Shown here one piece after another: positions 11,809 through 22,495 of a stretch of 64,000 nt of DNA; the stretch's first letter is position 1; every line of letters starts with the position of its first letter. Source of the DNA: Begonia masoniana (lineage: Eukaryota > Streptophyta > Magnoliopsida > Cucurbitales > Begoniaceae); the NCBI GenBank assembly GCA_022432975.1, contig CM039514.1:4261519-4325518 (forward strand), written 5' to 3'. The notes beneath the pieces were generated by a model. That model saw only the letters and a program-made list of their open reading frames with translations, was not told where the DNA came from and made no database searches. Made by a program: the position numbers and the translations under genes.

Positions 11809-13176
11809 TATATTCACATATTTGTCTCTTCACGTGTCAAATCCTTATCATTAGTTCAGTTATTGAAGTACTCCAGAATGGGTTCGTGACAGCAAGAGTC
11901 TTGCATTCTCCTCTTCCTTGCATTGAAAGTTCCGTATCTATCATCATCACTCCATAGTTTGTGGGGGACCAACACGAGTAATGCCAACTCTACTAGTAAT
12001 TTGATCCATATAAAATCATGAATGGCTCCATAATTAATTAATACAATTACATTTCGACATTGAAATGTAAATTTAATTTTCTTATTTCTATGAGTATTTA
12101 GCCCCACAATTGAATTCAATTATAATTCGATTTTCTCCCACATTAGTAACGGTAGCATTTCTTAATACTAACCACATCATTTTCTTTCTTTTGTTTGCCA
12201 TCATAAAAAAGTATTATTTTCAACTCCTACACACAATTCTTTCTCTTTTCTACTCATAATCTTTTTGTTGGACTTTTCCTCTTTGAACGAGGAAATCTTG
12301 TAGCCTAATATACATTTTGAGTTTGAAATTAATTCTCTGATACATGGTTTCCATGTATAGAATTGAGGGTACATTTTATTAAGTTTAGTTTCTCATATGA
12401 CTACTTTTTTTTTTCCAACATTATATTTCAATCTTCCACATGTTGTACTACATCCATCGGTCGGGTTAACCCTTTGGGGTTTGAACATACTAACTTCCAC
12501 ATTTATTTCTTGTTTCAACCCATGGGCACATTTTTCGGTACTTCAACCATTTTATTGACAGCTAACAATTTTTCACATAGACCACCATAGTGAATAGAAC
12601 GGAATCATAACAATAATTACTGCAGTGTTGGAAGACGCCGTTGAACTAAAATAATATATTGTTTGTTCTAATAAATATTGATTGTAAAATTTATGTAATA
12701 GTGTAATATGAATTGTGAGAATCCGTCAGGTAAAAGTATGAGAGCTCAATCTATATCAGTGAAGTTCACAATCTCACATCGTTTGGAGGTGAAGTGGATA
12801 GTGAATGATTTGTATATAGAGCTCAACTTCTTATCTATTGCAACATATTTTAAGACTAATTTTAAAAATTAAATCGTACGAATTTCGATATAAAACAGAT
12901 AATATTATATTAATAGAACAAAAGATACAATTTGAAATGACCGTGTCATGAGAAATTATTACACAAAATGGAATTTAGGGGAATGCTACTTTTTTTGTAA
13001 TTTTGCAAAGTGCGTTATTTATGTTAGTTCACTACGAATCAAGTCCAAATTATTTTATTCCACTTTTTTCGGAATATTAATTCGGCATATATTCAACGCT
13101 GGCAAGTTATACGGATGAAAGCAGTAATTCAATGGTTTTTCTCAGACATTTTCGTAAATTCGACCCTCTCCTCTGC
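11809..13176. other. Intergenic and upstream region of the EF-hand gene
   Basis: No coding region is supported. A short 'tctcacatcg.ttggaggtgaag' stretch near 12770-12830 resembles the LTR of a TRIM-like element, but no partner or ends were found. The last several hundred bases upstream of 13177 presumably hold the promoter of the EF-hand gene. Confidence 0.45.
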
Positions 13177-13183
13177 TATAAAT
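13177..13183 (+). promoter_or_regulatory. TATA box of the EF-hand gene
   Basis: TATAAAT in a pyrimidine-rich setting, 61-67 bp upstream of the ATG. This predicts transcription starting around 13207-13215 and a short 5' UTR of about 30-40 bases. Confidence 0.7.
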
Positions 13184-13243
13184 GCGATTTAGAGTCGGTC
13201 TAAATCATCATCAGCCTAGACCAGAGAGGAGGGAAGGAGATCG

Positions 13244-13669
13244 ATGGCGGTGGTGATAATCGACGGATCAACGGTGAGAGACTTCGTGAACGACGAAGTG
13301 CAATTCCAGAAGAGCATAGACGAGACGTACGAAGCTCTGGACCTAAACAAAGACGGAGTTCTTTCCCGATCTGAGCTCCGGAAAGCCTTCGAGTCCCTCC
13401 GACTTATCGAGTCGCACTTCGGCACCGACGTCGTGACTCCACCGGAGCAGCTCACGCAGCTCTATGACTCAATATTCGAGAAATTTGACTGCGATAAGAG
13501 CGGAACTGTTGATTTGGAGGAGTTCAGAAAGGAGATGAAGAACATCTTGCTGGCCATAGCCGATGGATTGGGCTCCTCCCCTATCCAAATGGCGCTCGAC
13601 AGTGACGATCAGGGCTTCCTCAAGAAAGCCGCGGATCTTGAGGCTTCCAAGCTTTCTCGGTACTCTTGA
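13244..13669 (+). CDS. EF-hand calcium-binding protein, 141 aa
   Basis: A small, probably cytosolic or nuclear calcium sensor, and the only conventional gene in the window. It has two canonical 12-residue EF-hand loops. Loop 1 is residues 33-44 (DLNKDGVLSRSE) and loop 2 is residues 82-93 (DCDKSGTVDLEE). Both have Asp at position 1, Gly at 6 and Glu at 12, so both should bind calcium. No signal peptide or membrane segment is visible. The family is a plant-specific group of ~140-residue two-EF-hand proteins that start MAVVI.DGSTV and end in a conserved DDQ.FLKKAADLEASK tail. Arabidopsis At1g64850 is probably a member (from memory). The start is supported by GATCGATGGCGG context and the TATA distance. 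The gene is intronless, with G/C-rich codon use unlike its AT-rich surroundings. The target protein is unknown. Confidence 0.93.
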   Translation: MAVVIIDGSTVRDFVNDEVQFQKSIDETYEALDLNKDGVLSRSELRKAFESLRLIESHFGTDVVTPPEQLTQLYDSIFEKFDCDKSGTVDLEEFRKEMKNILLAIADGLGSSPIQMALDSDDQGFLKKAADLEASKLSRYS

Positions 13670-13781
13670 TCTTGAAATTACAATCCGACGCCAAGTTTAG
13701 GGCATTTATCGAACCTTGCACCTTGCTGTCTCTACTACGCTTACTTTGTGTGTTTTCTTTGTAAGTTTCTGAGAAATTGAG

Positions 13782-13787
13782 AATAAA
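13782..13787 (+). terminator. Poly(A) signal of the EF-hand gene
   Basis: AATAAA 113 bases past the stop codon, preceded by T-rich sequence (TTTGTGTGTTTTCTTTGTAAG) typical of plant far-upstream and near-upstream elements. Confidence 0.7.
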
Positions 13788-13799
13788 ATTGGTATTATT

Positions 13800-14940
13800 T
13801 GATCTTTCGTACCCTGTTAATCTTCTTTTTGTCTCGATCTACTATGCCAGAAAATTTTCTCTTACTTGCCTCACGGCGATTTCCAATTCCTGGAAAATAA
13901 GCATACGTATATCAAAGAGTAAAAGACAGATCATTCCTTCCCTCTAAATTTGCAAGAGCTCTTCTTGTCGCAAAAGAGACACTTGATTTATGGACTTCCG
14001 GGATTGATGAACGAACTGCAGAAGAACATTCAAGAAGAAATGACCGGCTACCGACGCCCTAATTCACTCAGACGCTCAAATCAACAAGCGCGTTTGAAGG
14101 TTGAAATCAAGAGAGACTGGGGAAGAAAAAAGATGCAAGGGGAGATAACTTATTAAGCTCAAGTCAACAAAAGAACAACGCACACATTTATGGTAAATTA
14201 TTCAACTATTTTTGAGTTATCATCAAACATCTAATGCAGTACGCGTATAACTTAATGTGTAGAGATAAAAGTCTCAAGTTATAATTTTGTGATTTATGTG
14301 GCTGACTTGACCCAAGAAGTAGAGCTGACCCAAACCCGGTTCAAATTGGCTTATTTAAAACCCATCCAAACTGACTAAAAATTATGAACAATGTGTCACA
14401 TGTGGTCACTTGAAAGGATTATAATTGACTAATATTATTTGCTAACGAAAAAACTAATGAGATTGAAATGATGGTGATGTCCTCGGTCATCGGCGGGCCA
14501 TGAAGGAACTCGACAGCCTACAGTACTAGTAAATCGAACATGACGTGGTTATCAAGTCCTAATCCTTAATAACTCAAAATACTTTTGGATTCCTGAAGTG
14601 AGACGAGCAACCATGCGTTCGAATTTTTATGATCGCATGGGAGGGCATATACATCAAACTATCAGTGTCCTCGAGTAATATATAAACATCGAACCAGCAT
14701 TCAACCTTCGCAAATGAAGTTATAAAAAAAAAAAAACAAACGTGTAATTAAAACTAATTACCAACTATGAGAAATAATTTAAACTTATTTATTAAATTAA
14801 AACTGACTATTTTATTTTATTTCAGAACCCAACAATTTATACAAAAGTCTTTTACATTATAAGAGAATTATGACTTTGAGTAAAGATAACATTTATACAA
14901 ACATGGGCATACAACAAATTAAATATAAAGAAATCAAAAC
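13800..14940. other. Intergenic, no gene seen
   Basis: Spacer between the EF-hand gene and hAT remnant G2. A 68-residue ORF at 13950-14156 is basic and shows no family features; I do not treat it as a gene. The left end of element G2 may lie here but was not located. Confidence 0.45.
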
Positions 14941-14973
14941 TGAAGTAGTCTTAAACATGTTCCTTGCACTGTA

Positions 14974-15192
14974 ATGACACGTGATCTATTAACACCTCAT
15001 GTTTCTATTGTAACACCAGAATCTGCTTTTAGTGTAGGTGAATGTGTTTATGATTAATGAAGATGAATACTTGCATTAGACCTTGTGGAGGCGCTCATTT
15101 GTATCAAAGATTGGACCGACGCCAAGACGACAGATCAACAACGAGAGGATGAAATTCTTGAGGAGTTTATGAATTTGGATGTTGAAGACTAG
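14974..15192 (+). pseudogene. hAT transposase C-terminal remnant (G2)
   Basis: Remnant of the hAT dimerisation domain. It reads TRDLLTPHVSIVTPESAFS, then, after several in-frame stops at 15050-15065, EALICIKDW and a tail ending in LDVED and a TAG. The SESAFS-like motif and the EALIC..DW motif mark the plant RICESLEEPER/Ac-type family. The sequence closely parallels the split minus-strand copy at 30626-30775 and 61148-61527. The catalytic N-terminal part is not visible. Confidence 0.85.
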
Positions 15193-15489
15193 AGATTCTT
15201 TTTATTGAATTTATTTTGTAATTTGAAGTAATTTTTTTTTCGAATTTGTAATTTTTTTCAAATTCTAATTTCTTTTTATATATCAAAATATTTTTTATAA
15301 TATTTATGTTATATTTTTTATTGGATAGTCTCAAATATTTTTATTATTAATACATTCAATTTTATAAAACTTAAGGCTTAACATAACTAATTTTAAATTA
15401 AATGAGTAAATATTGTTGGCATATAATTTTTAATACTTATTATAATTTTAAATGAAATTTTTTTTAACAACTTATATTATATTAATATA

Positions 15490-15713
15490 AGTTGAAAATA
15501 TTTATATACGCTCAGCTCATTAGGCTCGGCTTGTTAAGGCTCGTTAGGCTCGCCTTGACTCGTTTAACTCGTGGCTCGAGAGCAGGCTCGGGTTGAAATT
15601 TTTGCAGGTTGGGTCATTAAGCTTGTTAGGCTCAGCTCGTTTAACTCGTTAGGCTCGGTGAGCTGAACTACTTTTGGCTCGGCTCAACTCGACTAGGTCG
15701 TTTGCTATCTCTA
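15490..15713 (+). repeat. Subterminal repeats and right end of hAT element G2
   Basis: A cluster of GGCTCG / AGCTCG motifs (TTAGGCTCGGCTTG and variants) ends at a terminal inverted repeat GGTCGTTTGCTATCTCTA at 15713. Read inward this is TAGAGATAGCAAACGACC, close to TAGAGATGTTAAATG at 15866, the left end of element G. Such subterminal motif clusters are where hAT transposases bind. Confidence 0.7.
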
Positions 15714-16219
15714 TCGATCACTATATGAATAACACTTCACGTTATATGAAAAGTATATAATGCATATTGATTAATGCCTAGGTATATGATATAGGCAATC
15801 ATATCCTAAAATCTCATGATATGTTGATTCATGATATAATTGTATGTGCAACTATCCATCATATGTAGAGATGTTAAATGAGTTGGTCGAGCCGAGCTGA
15901 GTCTAGGAAGGCTCGGCTCACTGAGTCTGCCAAGACTAACGAACTGATTTAAAAAAAATTTCAACCTGAGCCGGTTCATAAGCCACGAGCCTAACGAATT
16001 GAGCCGAGCCAGCCCAACGAGTCTAACTGTAACGACTCGAACCTCTTCTGGGCTGTCACGAGACTTGACTTGACGTTGACTTCGACTTAGACATTTTGGA
16101 CGTGAAAATTTTTGACTTTCTATAACTCTAAATCGAAACCTAAGGTGGTTAAAATTGTTTGGAAAATCATTAAAAGAAAAAATATATATATTTATATATA
16201 TATAAAAAAGAAAACCATC

Positions 16220-16385
16220 GTAGGGCTGGGCGATCGACCACAGCCAATCGATCGCCCTCTTGGCGATCAGTCACAGCCGATCGATCGCCCTCTTGGCGAT
16301 CGATCGGCTAACGCTTTGGAAAACCAGAGCGTTAGCCAGCAAAAGCTCACTGATCGATCGCCTTCACTGGCGATCGATCGGCAAG
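16220..16385 (-). repeat. GATCGATCGGC palindrome cluster in LTR I
   Basis: Repeated CGATCGATCGCC / GGCGATCGATCGGC motifs in direct and inverted copies. They lie close to the 3' end of the LTR in its own sense. Solo LTR E has a similar cluster at 40644-40730. Confidence 0.8.
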
Positions 16386-16430
16386 CAGTCTGGATTTTCG
16401 AATCTAGAGTGCTGCCTCCCTACCCTCTTC

Positions 16431-18555
16431 TGTAACGCCCCGAGTTTTTTCTGGACCCGATTTGTTACTCATAAGTCCGAACATAACTAGGAAGCTTTGG
16501 ACAAAATTTAAAACTTCGCTCGAAAGTCAAAATTTGACATTTTCTAAAACCTCAAACGTTTAAAAAAAAAACTTGCAGCGGAAATCATTTGAGCAAAATA
16601 GAGTTAAACAAACTGTAAAACATTATGTGACTAATTAGTATAAAATTAGAAAATAGTCGCCTGAAAGAAATGAAGGTATAAGACGTGAAATACTTAAAGA
16701 TTAAAGAAGTCAAACGCATCTTCCGCTGAATAAAGTCAACGAAACAAGGCGGAAACAAAAATGAAGGTTTCCACCGATGACGTCAACCGGAAGAATCATT
16801 CTTCCAGCTCCAGCCGATCGCAAAACGACAAGTTTTGCTACCTACATCTACTGATGACGTCAGCCGGATGAATCATCCATCTAGCCTCTACCGATAGAAA
16901 CGACTACTCATACCGATCACAAAACGACAAGAGATTTTTACTCACATCTACCGACAGAACAACTACACATACCGATCACAAAACGACAAAAGACTTTTAC
17001 TCACATCTACTGACAGAACAACTACACATACCGATCACATAACGACAAAAGACTTTTCCCTACATCTGCCGATAGTTGTAACACGCTACTCCTACCGGTG
17101 GAAAACAACCGTCTTCTACTGATAGAAAACGATGTCTTCTACTGATAGACTACAACTGCCGGTAGAAGACAGAGCAACTTTGCCACAATTCATGCCCTAT
17201 ACAAAACAATTCTACTATGAAAGGACTTATTCACTTCAATGAAACCATTCAGAAACATTTTTAATCCCTACATTACTCAAATCCAGTAAAAACCAATGCT
17301 AAATCAGCAAGGTACTATTATCAGAAAGTTTCAAAATGTGTTCAAAACATTGAAAATTATTACTGTCATAAGACTCGACATACTCGAGTGAAAACATTGT
17401 CAACTGAACCAGAGAGTTTTCAAACCTAAGATCAAAACATTAAAAGTTGATTCTGTCAACGAAACTCAAACACAACTCAGCTATCCAGTTGTTCACTACA
17501 ATACACATAAACAAAACACTGGTTAAACCGCCTCATCAGTTTACCAAATCGTGGCCTGAATGTGCTCCTCCAACATCATCTATGCATCTGTCAACTCAGG
17601 GAAATCACCTGCAGTAACCTCAACACCTACATCACAAAACTCATCTATTAGCCTAATGCTAAGTAAGTAAAGCAGTAATGAAATGAAATGCAAAATCATA
17701 AATTCCTAAACAGGCAATTTCTACTTTCTCGTCTCAGTTGCATTCACATTCGTTCATAAACTGATCTGATCCCTCAGTTATCTTGGGAGTGGGATCAACT
17801 CTCTCAATGTTATACATCCTCTACTCGATTAAGAGGCGGATGAATTCCCTTAATAGCTGATCTGTCACATTCGATTCATGCCTTACCGTGCTTTACATGA
17901 AAATTCATTTTCGTAATCTTTCACAAAACATGATGCATGACATACAAACTCATTCGCACAATGCATGACCCTAATGTTTTGTGATGTAGGCCCGAAGGCA
18001 CATGCATACTTTACTTACCTGGATTCCTGGAAATTGTTTGGTTGCCTACCACTTCGGGTTTTTGCTCAAACCTAAAATCGTAGACAGTGTATTAGTTATA
18101 CTTCATTCTAAACTATCCAGGAGTCTAAGGAAATTAATTTGGAAACTCAGATCTTCGTGCATTCCCGATTCTGCACTAAACCCGAAACTACACACATTCA
18201 CAACACTCCCAAAAACACATACATTGCACTCCCTCTGTTATCTAACTGTCAAGTGATAAGGAAAGATGAAGGAACTCACCTAAATCGGAGAAATCACTGG
18301 AGAAGTCGGAGGGAAAATCGCCTGGAGCTCTGATGAACTTGAGCTGAATACCGAGAAAGGAAAAATGAGGGAACAGTGGCGGCTAAACCTCATTAAACCC
18401 TCCCTTAAATGCGTTATCCTCAATAAATTAAATTTACCATTTTGTCCTTACTCATTCACTTATTAACCTAATCACTAAATCACCCAAATTTCAATTTTTA
18501 CAGCAATCTCTAAAAAATGAAAAGGTAAATCGGTTAATAGAAACCGGGTGTTACA
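16431..18555 (-). mobile_element. Solo LTR H (Ty3/gypsy, Tekay-like)
   Basis: It runs from TGTAACGCCCCG to ...CCGGGTGTTACA, flanked by a perfect 5-bp duplication 'tcttc' (16426-16430 and 18556-18560). Read on the minus strand it has the same plan as LTRs B, C and D: short U3, splice-like sites, TTAAGGG..GGCGGAT repeats near 17760-17880 and a CCGATGACGTCA zone at 16765-17170 (TGACGTCA at 16778 and 16855). There is no internal region. Confidence 0.92.
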
Positions 18556-18749
18556 TCTTCACACATTTTCCTCCCCCATCCTTTTTTCTCTTCATTCAAC
18601 TACACCTATACACAATTCATCATAAAAACACTTCTACCCTCATATATTTTTTTCAATCTACCAATCACCGAAAACACTACTCGAAACGTGACTTAAAACA
18701 TATTCAAAACATGGCGGAATTTACCGAAACGAACTGCATGGATAGCTCT

Positions 18750-21340
18750 TGTAACACCCGACATTTTTGGCCATGTAATAATCTGTTGAATTATTGTATG
18801 GATTTAAATTGCCATTATTACAATAACTATTTTATTGTAAACTTTGTAGCATTTAATGGGGAGAGAACCGAACTAAAGGCTAACTAAACTAAACATTTAG
18901 TTTAAAATGCATGGAAGGGTAAATTGGAGAGAAATTAAGGTTGGTGGGAGATAGCCAATGGTTGAGTGACATCTGGCGACTTGATGAAGAAGCTAAGTTC
19001 TTCCTCCTACGTGAAACCCTCACTTCTCATCTGTTTCTTCCCACTGCTCTTTGTTCTCTCTTCCTGGCGATTTTGACAAAGCACCAACACTTTGTTTCCT
19101 CGTTTTTCTTCTGTTTCCTTCAACCAAGGTAATCATCTATGGAAGTTATTGATTTTGGACAAGTTTAATGCGAGTTTTCACTGGGGTTTAGGGTTATTAT
19201 TTCTGTGAAAACTCACTGTTTTGGATGAAAATACGTTTGTGTGTTTTCCTAAAGAGTTGAAATGAGCTTGCTGCATATTCTACAAGTTATTTGTTAGCAT
19301 TTGCAGCTTGTTTAATTTCACTACATTGCAGCAAACAGGTTCGAGCATTTCCGAGACTTTCCAGCTAATTGCATCGAGGAAAAACAGGTAAGTTCATAAC
19401 CGTAGGTTGGCCCTTAAGGCCCTACATCACGGAGGTACTAGGTTTCCTGTTCCGTCGGGTTGTTTTGGGTAGAAAGGTTATAGTCTATGTTCTGAAATGT
19501 CTGGCTTCGATTTACCTTCTGTTGTCTTATTTCTGCTGTCTGCCTGTTTAAGTTCAAGCACCGTTCATGCGTACACGTTTTCTCTGAAAGACATGCAAAT
19601 GTTTTCTGTACACTGTTTGAAACTAAATAAGATAAAATCCGACTGAAATGTACCAGGTTAAGTGCGAGACGGGGACTGGCCCCAGAACTGTTTACTGTAC
19701 TGTTTCCCTGAATGTGCCTGATAGTGCACCCTCCCCCTCCCCCACTATTTGCCAGTTCCCCTATAAGCTCCACTTAATTCTACTGCCACTGTAACTTAAT
19801 GCTCTGTACTGTCACTGTATTTCTGAAAAACTGCATGCATAGCATTTTGCATCACTGCATTCTGATTATGTCCTTACTGAGTTTTAGACTCATAGGTGAA
19901 CTCTCTGATGTAGGTACTGAACCTGAAACCGAGGACCTTGTTCCTCAAAATGACGATCTGATGTAATTGGTAGATCGAGCTCACAGGGTGGTTGCTGCAG
20001 TTAGACATAATTCTGTTATGAGGTTCAAGTCTTTAAAGTATAGTTTATATTGTAAAGTTTTATGAAATTCTGGTCTTTGTGTTAAAAGCCCTGTAGAAAA
20101 CTTCTGTTTTGGGAGTTTCTGTAATTATATGTTATGTTCTGTACTGTCCCTCGGATTTTGAAACAATGTACAAGTTCTGATGTTTCAGTTTTAGGAACCA
20201 CTGTATTTGACAGTTAAGTTTATATACTAAAGTATTCTGAGATTGTTTGGAGTATTATCTGTTAGTTTGTGCGTGGATGGCTTCTGGTCTTGGAACTATC
20301 CATGCAGTCTGTTTCCTTTGAATCTGTTAATTGTAAAGTGTGCTCTACATCCTTGTGTAGAATCGGGCATTGAAGGTTTGCAACTTTCATGCTTTCTGTT
20401 TGTGCTGTATTTGACGGTTGAATGATGTTTTGAATCGGGTTTTAAAGGTTTGAAACCCTTATGTCTTCTGCTTGATGCTCCCTGCCCGTATGTCTCCCTG
20501 TAAAAGCTGTAAATTTTGCCTTTAAAGCTATGTCTTCCGGCTGATGTCAGCATAAGTCTTCCGCCCAGTTTAAAACTCCGTCTTCCGGCTGACGTCACCC
20601 AAGTCATCCGCCTAGTGTAATATGTCTTCCGGCTGACGTCATCCCAGTTTTTCCGCCAGTATAATGCTTATATCTTCCAGTTGACGTCATCCATCTTTCG
20701 GCTGACGTCATCTCCTCATCCGATCTCAGTTACTGTCTGTGTCTTCCGCCTGACGTCACCCATCTTCCGGCTGACGTCACCACCTCTTATGCCCAGTTTT
20801 ACTCAGCCTCTTCCGCTGAATACTGTTCGTCTTTTGTTGTATCTGAATCCACCGAAAGCTCTAATCTTCCGCCTGACGTCATCTCCGCTTCTGTCTTTGC
20901 ATTTACATCTTCCGGCTGACGTCATTCAAGTCTTCCGCTGCTCCTTTAAACAAAGTCTTCCATCGGTTATTCGCCTAAGTCTTCCGCCAATGTTTCCTGT
21001 TTCCTCCTCCGCCAGTTTTATGCTAATTTCTGTTCTGTTATCCATTATTAAAACCTGTTTTAAATTTCTACACCGGAGAACTCTCTCTCTCTCTGTAAAT
21101 GTTTTCTGTTACTCACTGTAGTTTCTCCCTCCCTGTAAAGTTACGTTTTTAGGGTTTGCGATGACAGTGTATGTTTCCTGTTATTCGATTCTGTTTCTCT
21201 GTAAATATTTTAAAAGTATAATGTCTACTGTCTTGACCGATCTGTTTCAAAAAAAAAATAGTCACCGTTTCCCGTTGACTGTCCCGGAGTGACGGCTCCG
21301 ATCCTGGACTCCGATTGGGATCCGGTTCTGGGTCGTCACA
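18750..21340 (+). repeat. 5' LTR of element A
   Basis: TGTAACACCC...GTCGTCACA, 2591 bp. Splice-like sites are seen: donor GGTAATC at 19129, acceptor TTGCAG at 19331, donor CAGGTAAGT at 19389, and acceptor GATGTAG at 19913. Eight TGACGTCA palindromes lie at 20590, 20634, 20682, 20703, 20751, 20772, 20874 and 20917, each next to CTTCCG-type words. Confidence 0.95.
20590..20924 (+). promoter_or_regulatory. TGACGTCA cluster in 5' LTR A
   Basis: Eight TGACGTCA palindromes within 335 bp, each preceded by TTCCGGC, TTCCGCC or a close variant. ACGT-core palindromes are binding sites for plant bZIP factors (TGA/CREB-like). Binding here is inferred, not shown. The same cluster is repeated in the 3' LTR (about 27819-28154) with one site mutated. 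Confidence 0.7.
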
Positions 21341-21344
21341 GTTG

Positions 21345-21355
21345 TGGTATCAGAG
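21345..21355 (+). other. Primer binding site of element A
   Basis: TGGTATCAGAG, complementary to the 3' end of initiator tRNA-Met, four bases past the 5' LTR. This is where minus-strand DNA synthesis would start. Confidence 0.9.
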
Positions 21356-21502
21356 AGATAAGATTTTAAAACCGATTCTGTAAAATGTCTGACTGCGCAA
21401 CCTGCCACGTGAGATCGCTCCACCAACTGTAAGTGTTTAAAAAATTCCTGTAAAAGTTCTGTTTATTAAATTAGGTTATTCTGTTTATAGGGTTTATTAG
21501 AA

Positions 21503-22492
21503 ATGGTGAGAGGACATCAAGAAGAGTCAAGCGAAAGCTCTCGAGCCATTGACCGACTAACAGAACTGGTGGGTGTACAGTCACGCATGGTTGAACGCAT
21601 GATGGCCAGAGAAGACGATAGAAACAATAATCATGGAAATAACAATCGTGATAATGCGCCGCGAGACAACAGTGGAGACAGATTCCGGCGACTCTAGCCG
21701 CCTTCATTTGATGGACTGTCTACAGACCCGACCCGTGCTGAAACCTGGATTCGAACAATGGAGAAAATGTTTGGATATGCAGAAGTAGAAGACAACAAGA
21801 AAGTTATTTGCGCCACGTTCTATCTCACCGAAAGTGCGGGATTTTGGTGGGACACAGTGCAGTCAACTACAGTGGCATTAAGCTGGGAAGGATTCACGAA
21901 GATCTTCTACGAGAAGTACTTTGACCGGGGAGTGAGGAAGGAAAAGTTGCTTGAATTCTCTCGGCTGCGACAATATGGGTCAGTGGCTGAATATGTTCAG
22001 AAATTCGAGTCACTGTCCCGATATGCAACACATATGGTGGCCACCGATGAGAACAAGGTGCACTAATTCATTCAAGGGTTAAAGATGGACCTTCTACGAG
22101 GGATCACAACCGGAGGATTCGATGAGGCACCGTATGTGAAGGTGGTGGCCAAGGCTTATCAGTTGGAGGCCTTAGAGATAAAGTCCCAGAGGCAAAGAGA
22201 TTCACCAAGAGGGATTATTCGAAATGTTCCTCAGCAACAACAACAACAACCAAGGGGTCAAAACCTGCAACCTCAACAGCAACAAAACAGGGGCATTAAG
22301 AGGCCCAATGAGACCATCACTTACCCAGACAAAGGAAAGAGACCGATGGGAGCTCCTCAGCCCACTATATGTCCACGGTGCCAGAGAAGCCACCAGGGCG
22401 AATGCAGGCTTGTTACTGGCGCTTGTTTCCGATGTGGCAAAGGAGGCCATCATGTCCGTGATTGCCCGATACCCGACACGAGACAAAATTAG
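21503..22492 (+). pseudogene. gag: gag of element A (stops)
   Basis: Capsid/nucleocapsid precursor. The frame starts ATGGTGAGAGG, then carries the capsid-like segment (AETWIRTMEKMF, GFWWDT, FTKIFYEKYF, YVQKFESLSRYA) and ends with a CCHC zinc knuckle, CFRCGKGGHHVRDC, near 22424-22465. A glutamine-rich stretch precedes it. In-frame stops lie at 21695 (TAG), 22064 (TAA) and 22490 (TAG). The 22064 stop aligns with a Gln codon in element B, so it is a C-to-T change. All pieces share one frame, so the damage here is point mutation. Confidence 0.93.
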
Positions 22493-22495
22493 GCT

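Noticed and set aside
12725..12840. Second TRIM or LTR fragment
   Set aside because: Some resemblance to 'TCTCACATCG' LTR starts, but no second copy, primer site or target duplication was found.
13216..13455. Antisense ORF over the EF-hand gene
   Set aside because: Shadow of the real gene; the sense frame has conserved EF-hand loops, TATA and poly(A) signals.
13950..14156. 68-residue basic ORF downstream of the EF-hand gene
   Set aside because: No homology pattern, no promoter or poly(A) context; likely chance.
20681..21121. 146-codon ORF in LTR A (again at 27910-28350)
   Set aside because: Composed of repeated FRLTSSP-type words from the CTTCCGGCTGACGTCATC repeat; not protein-like.
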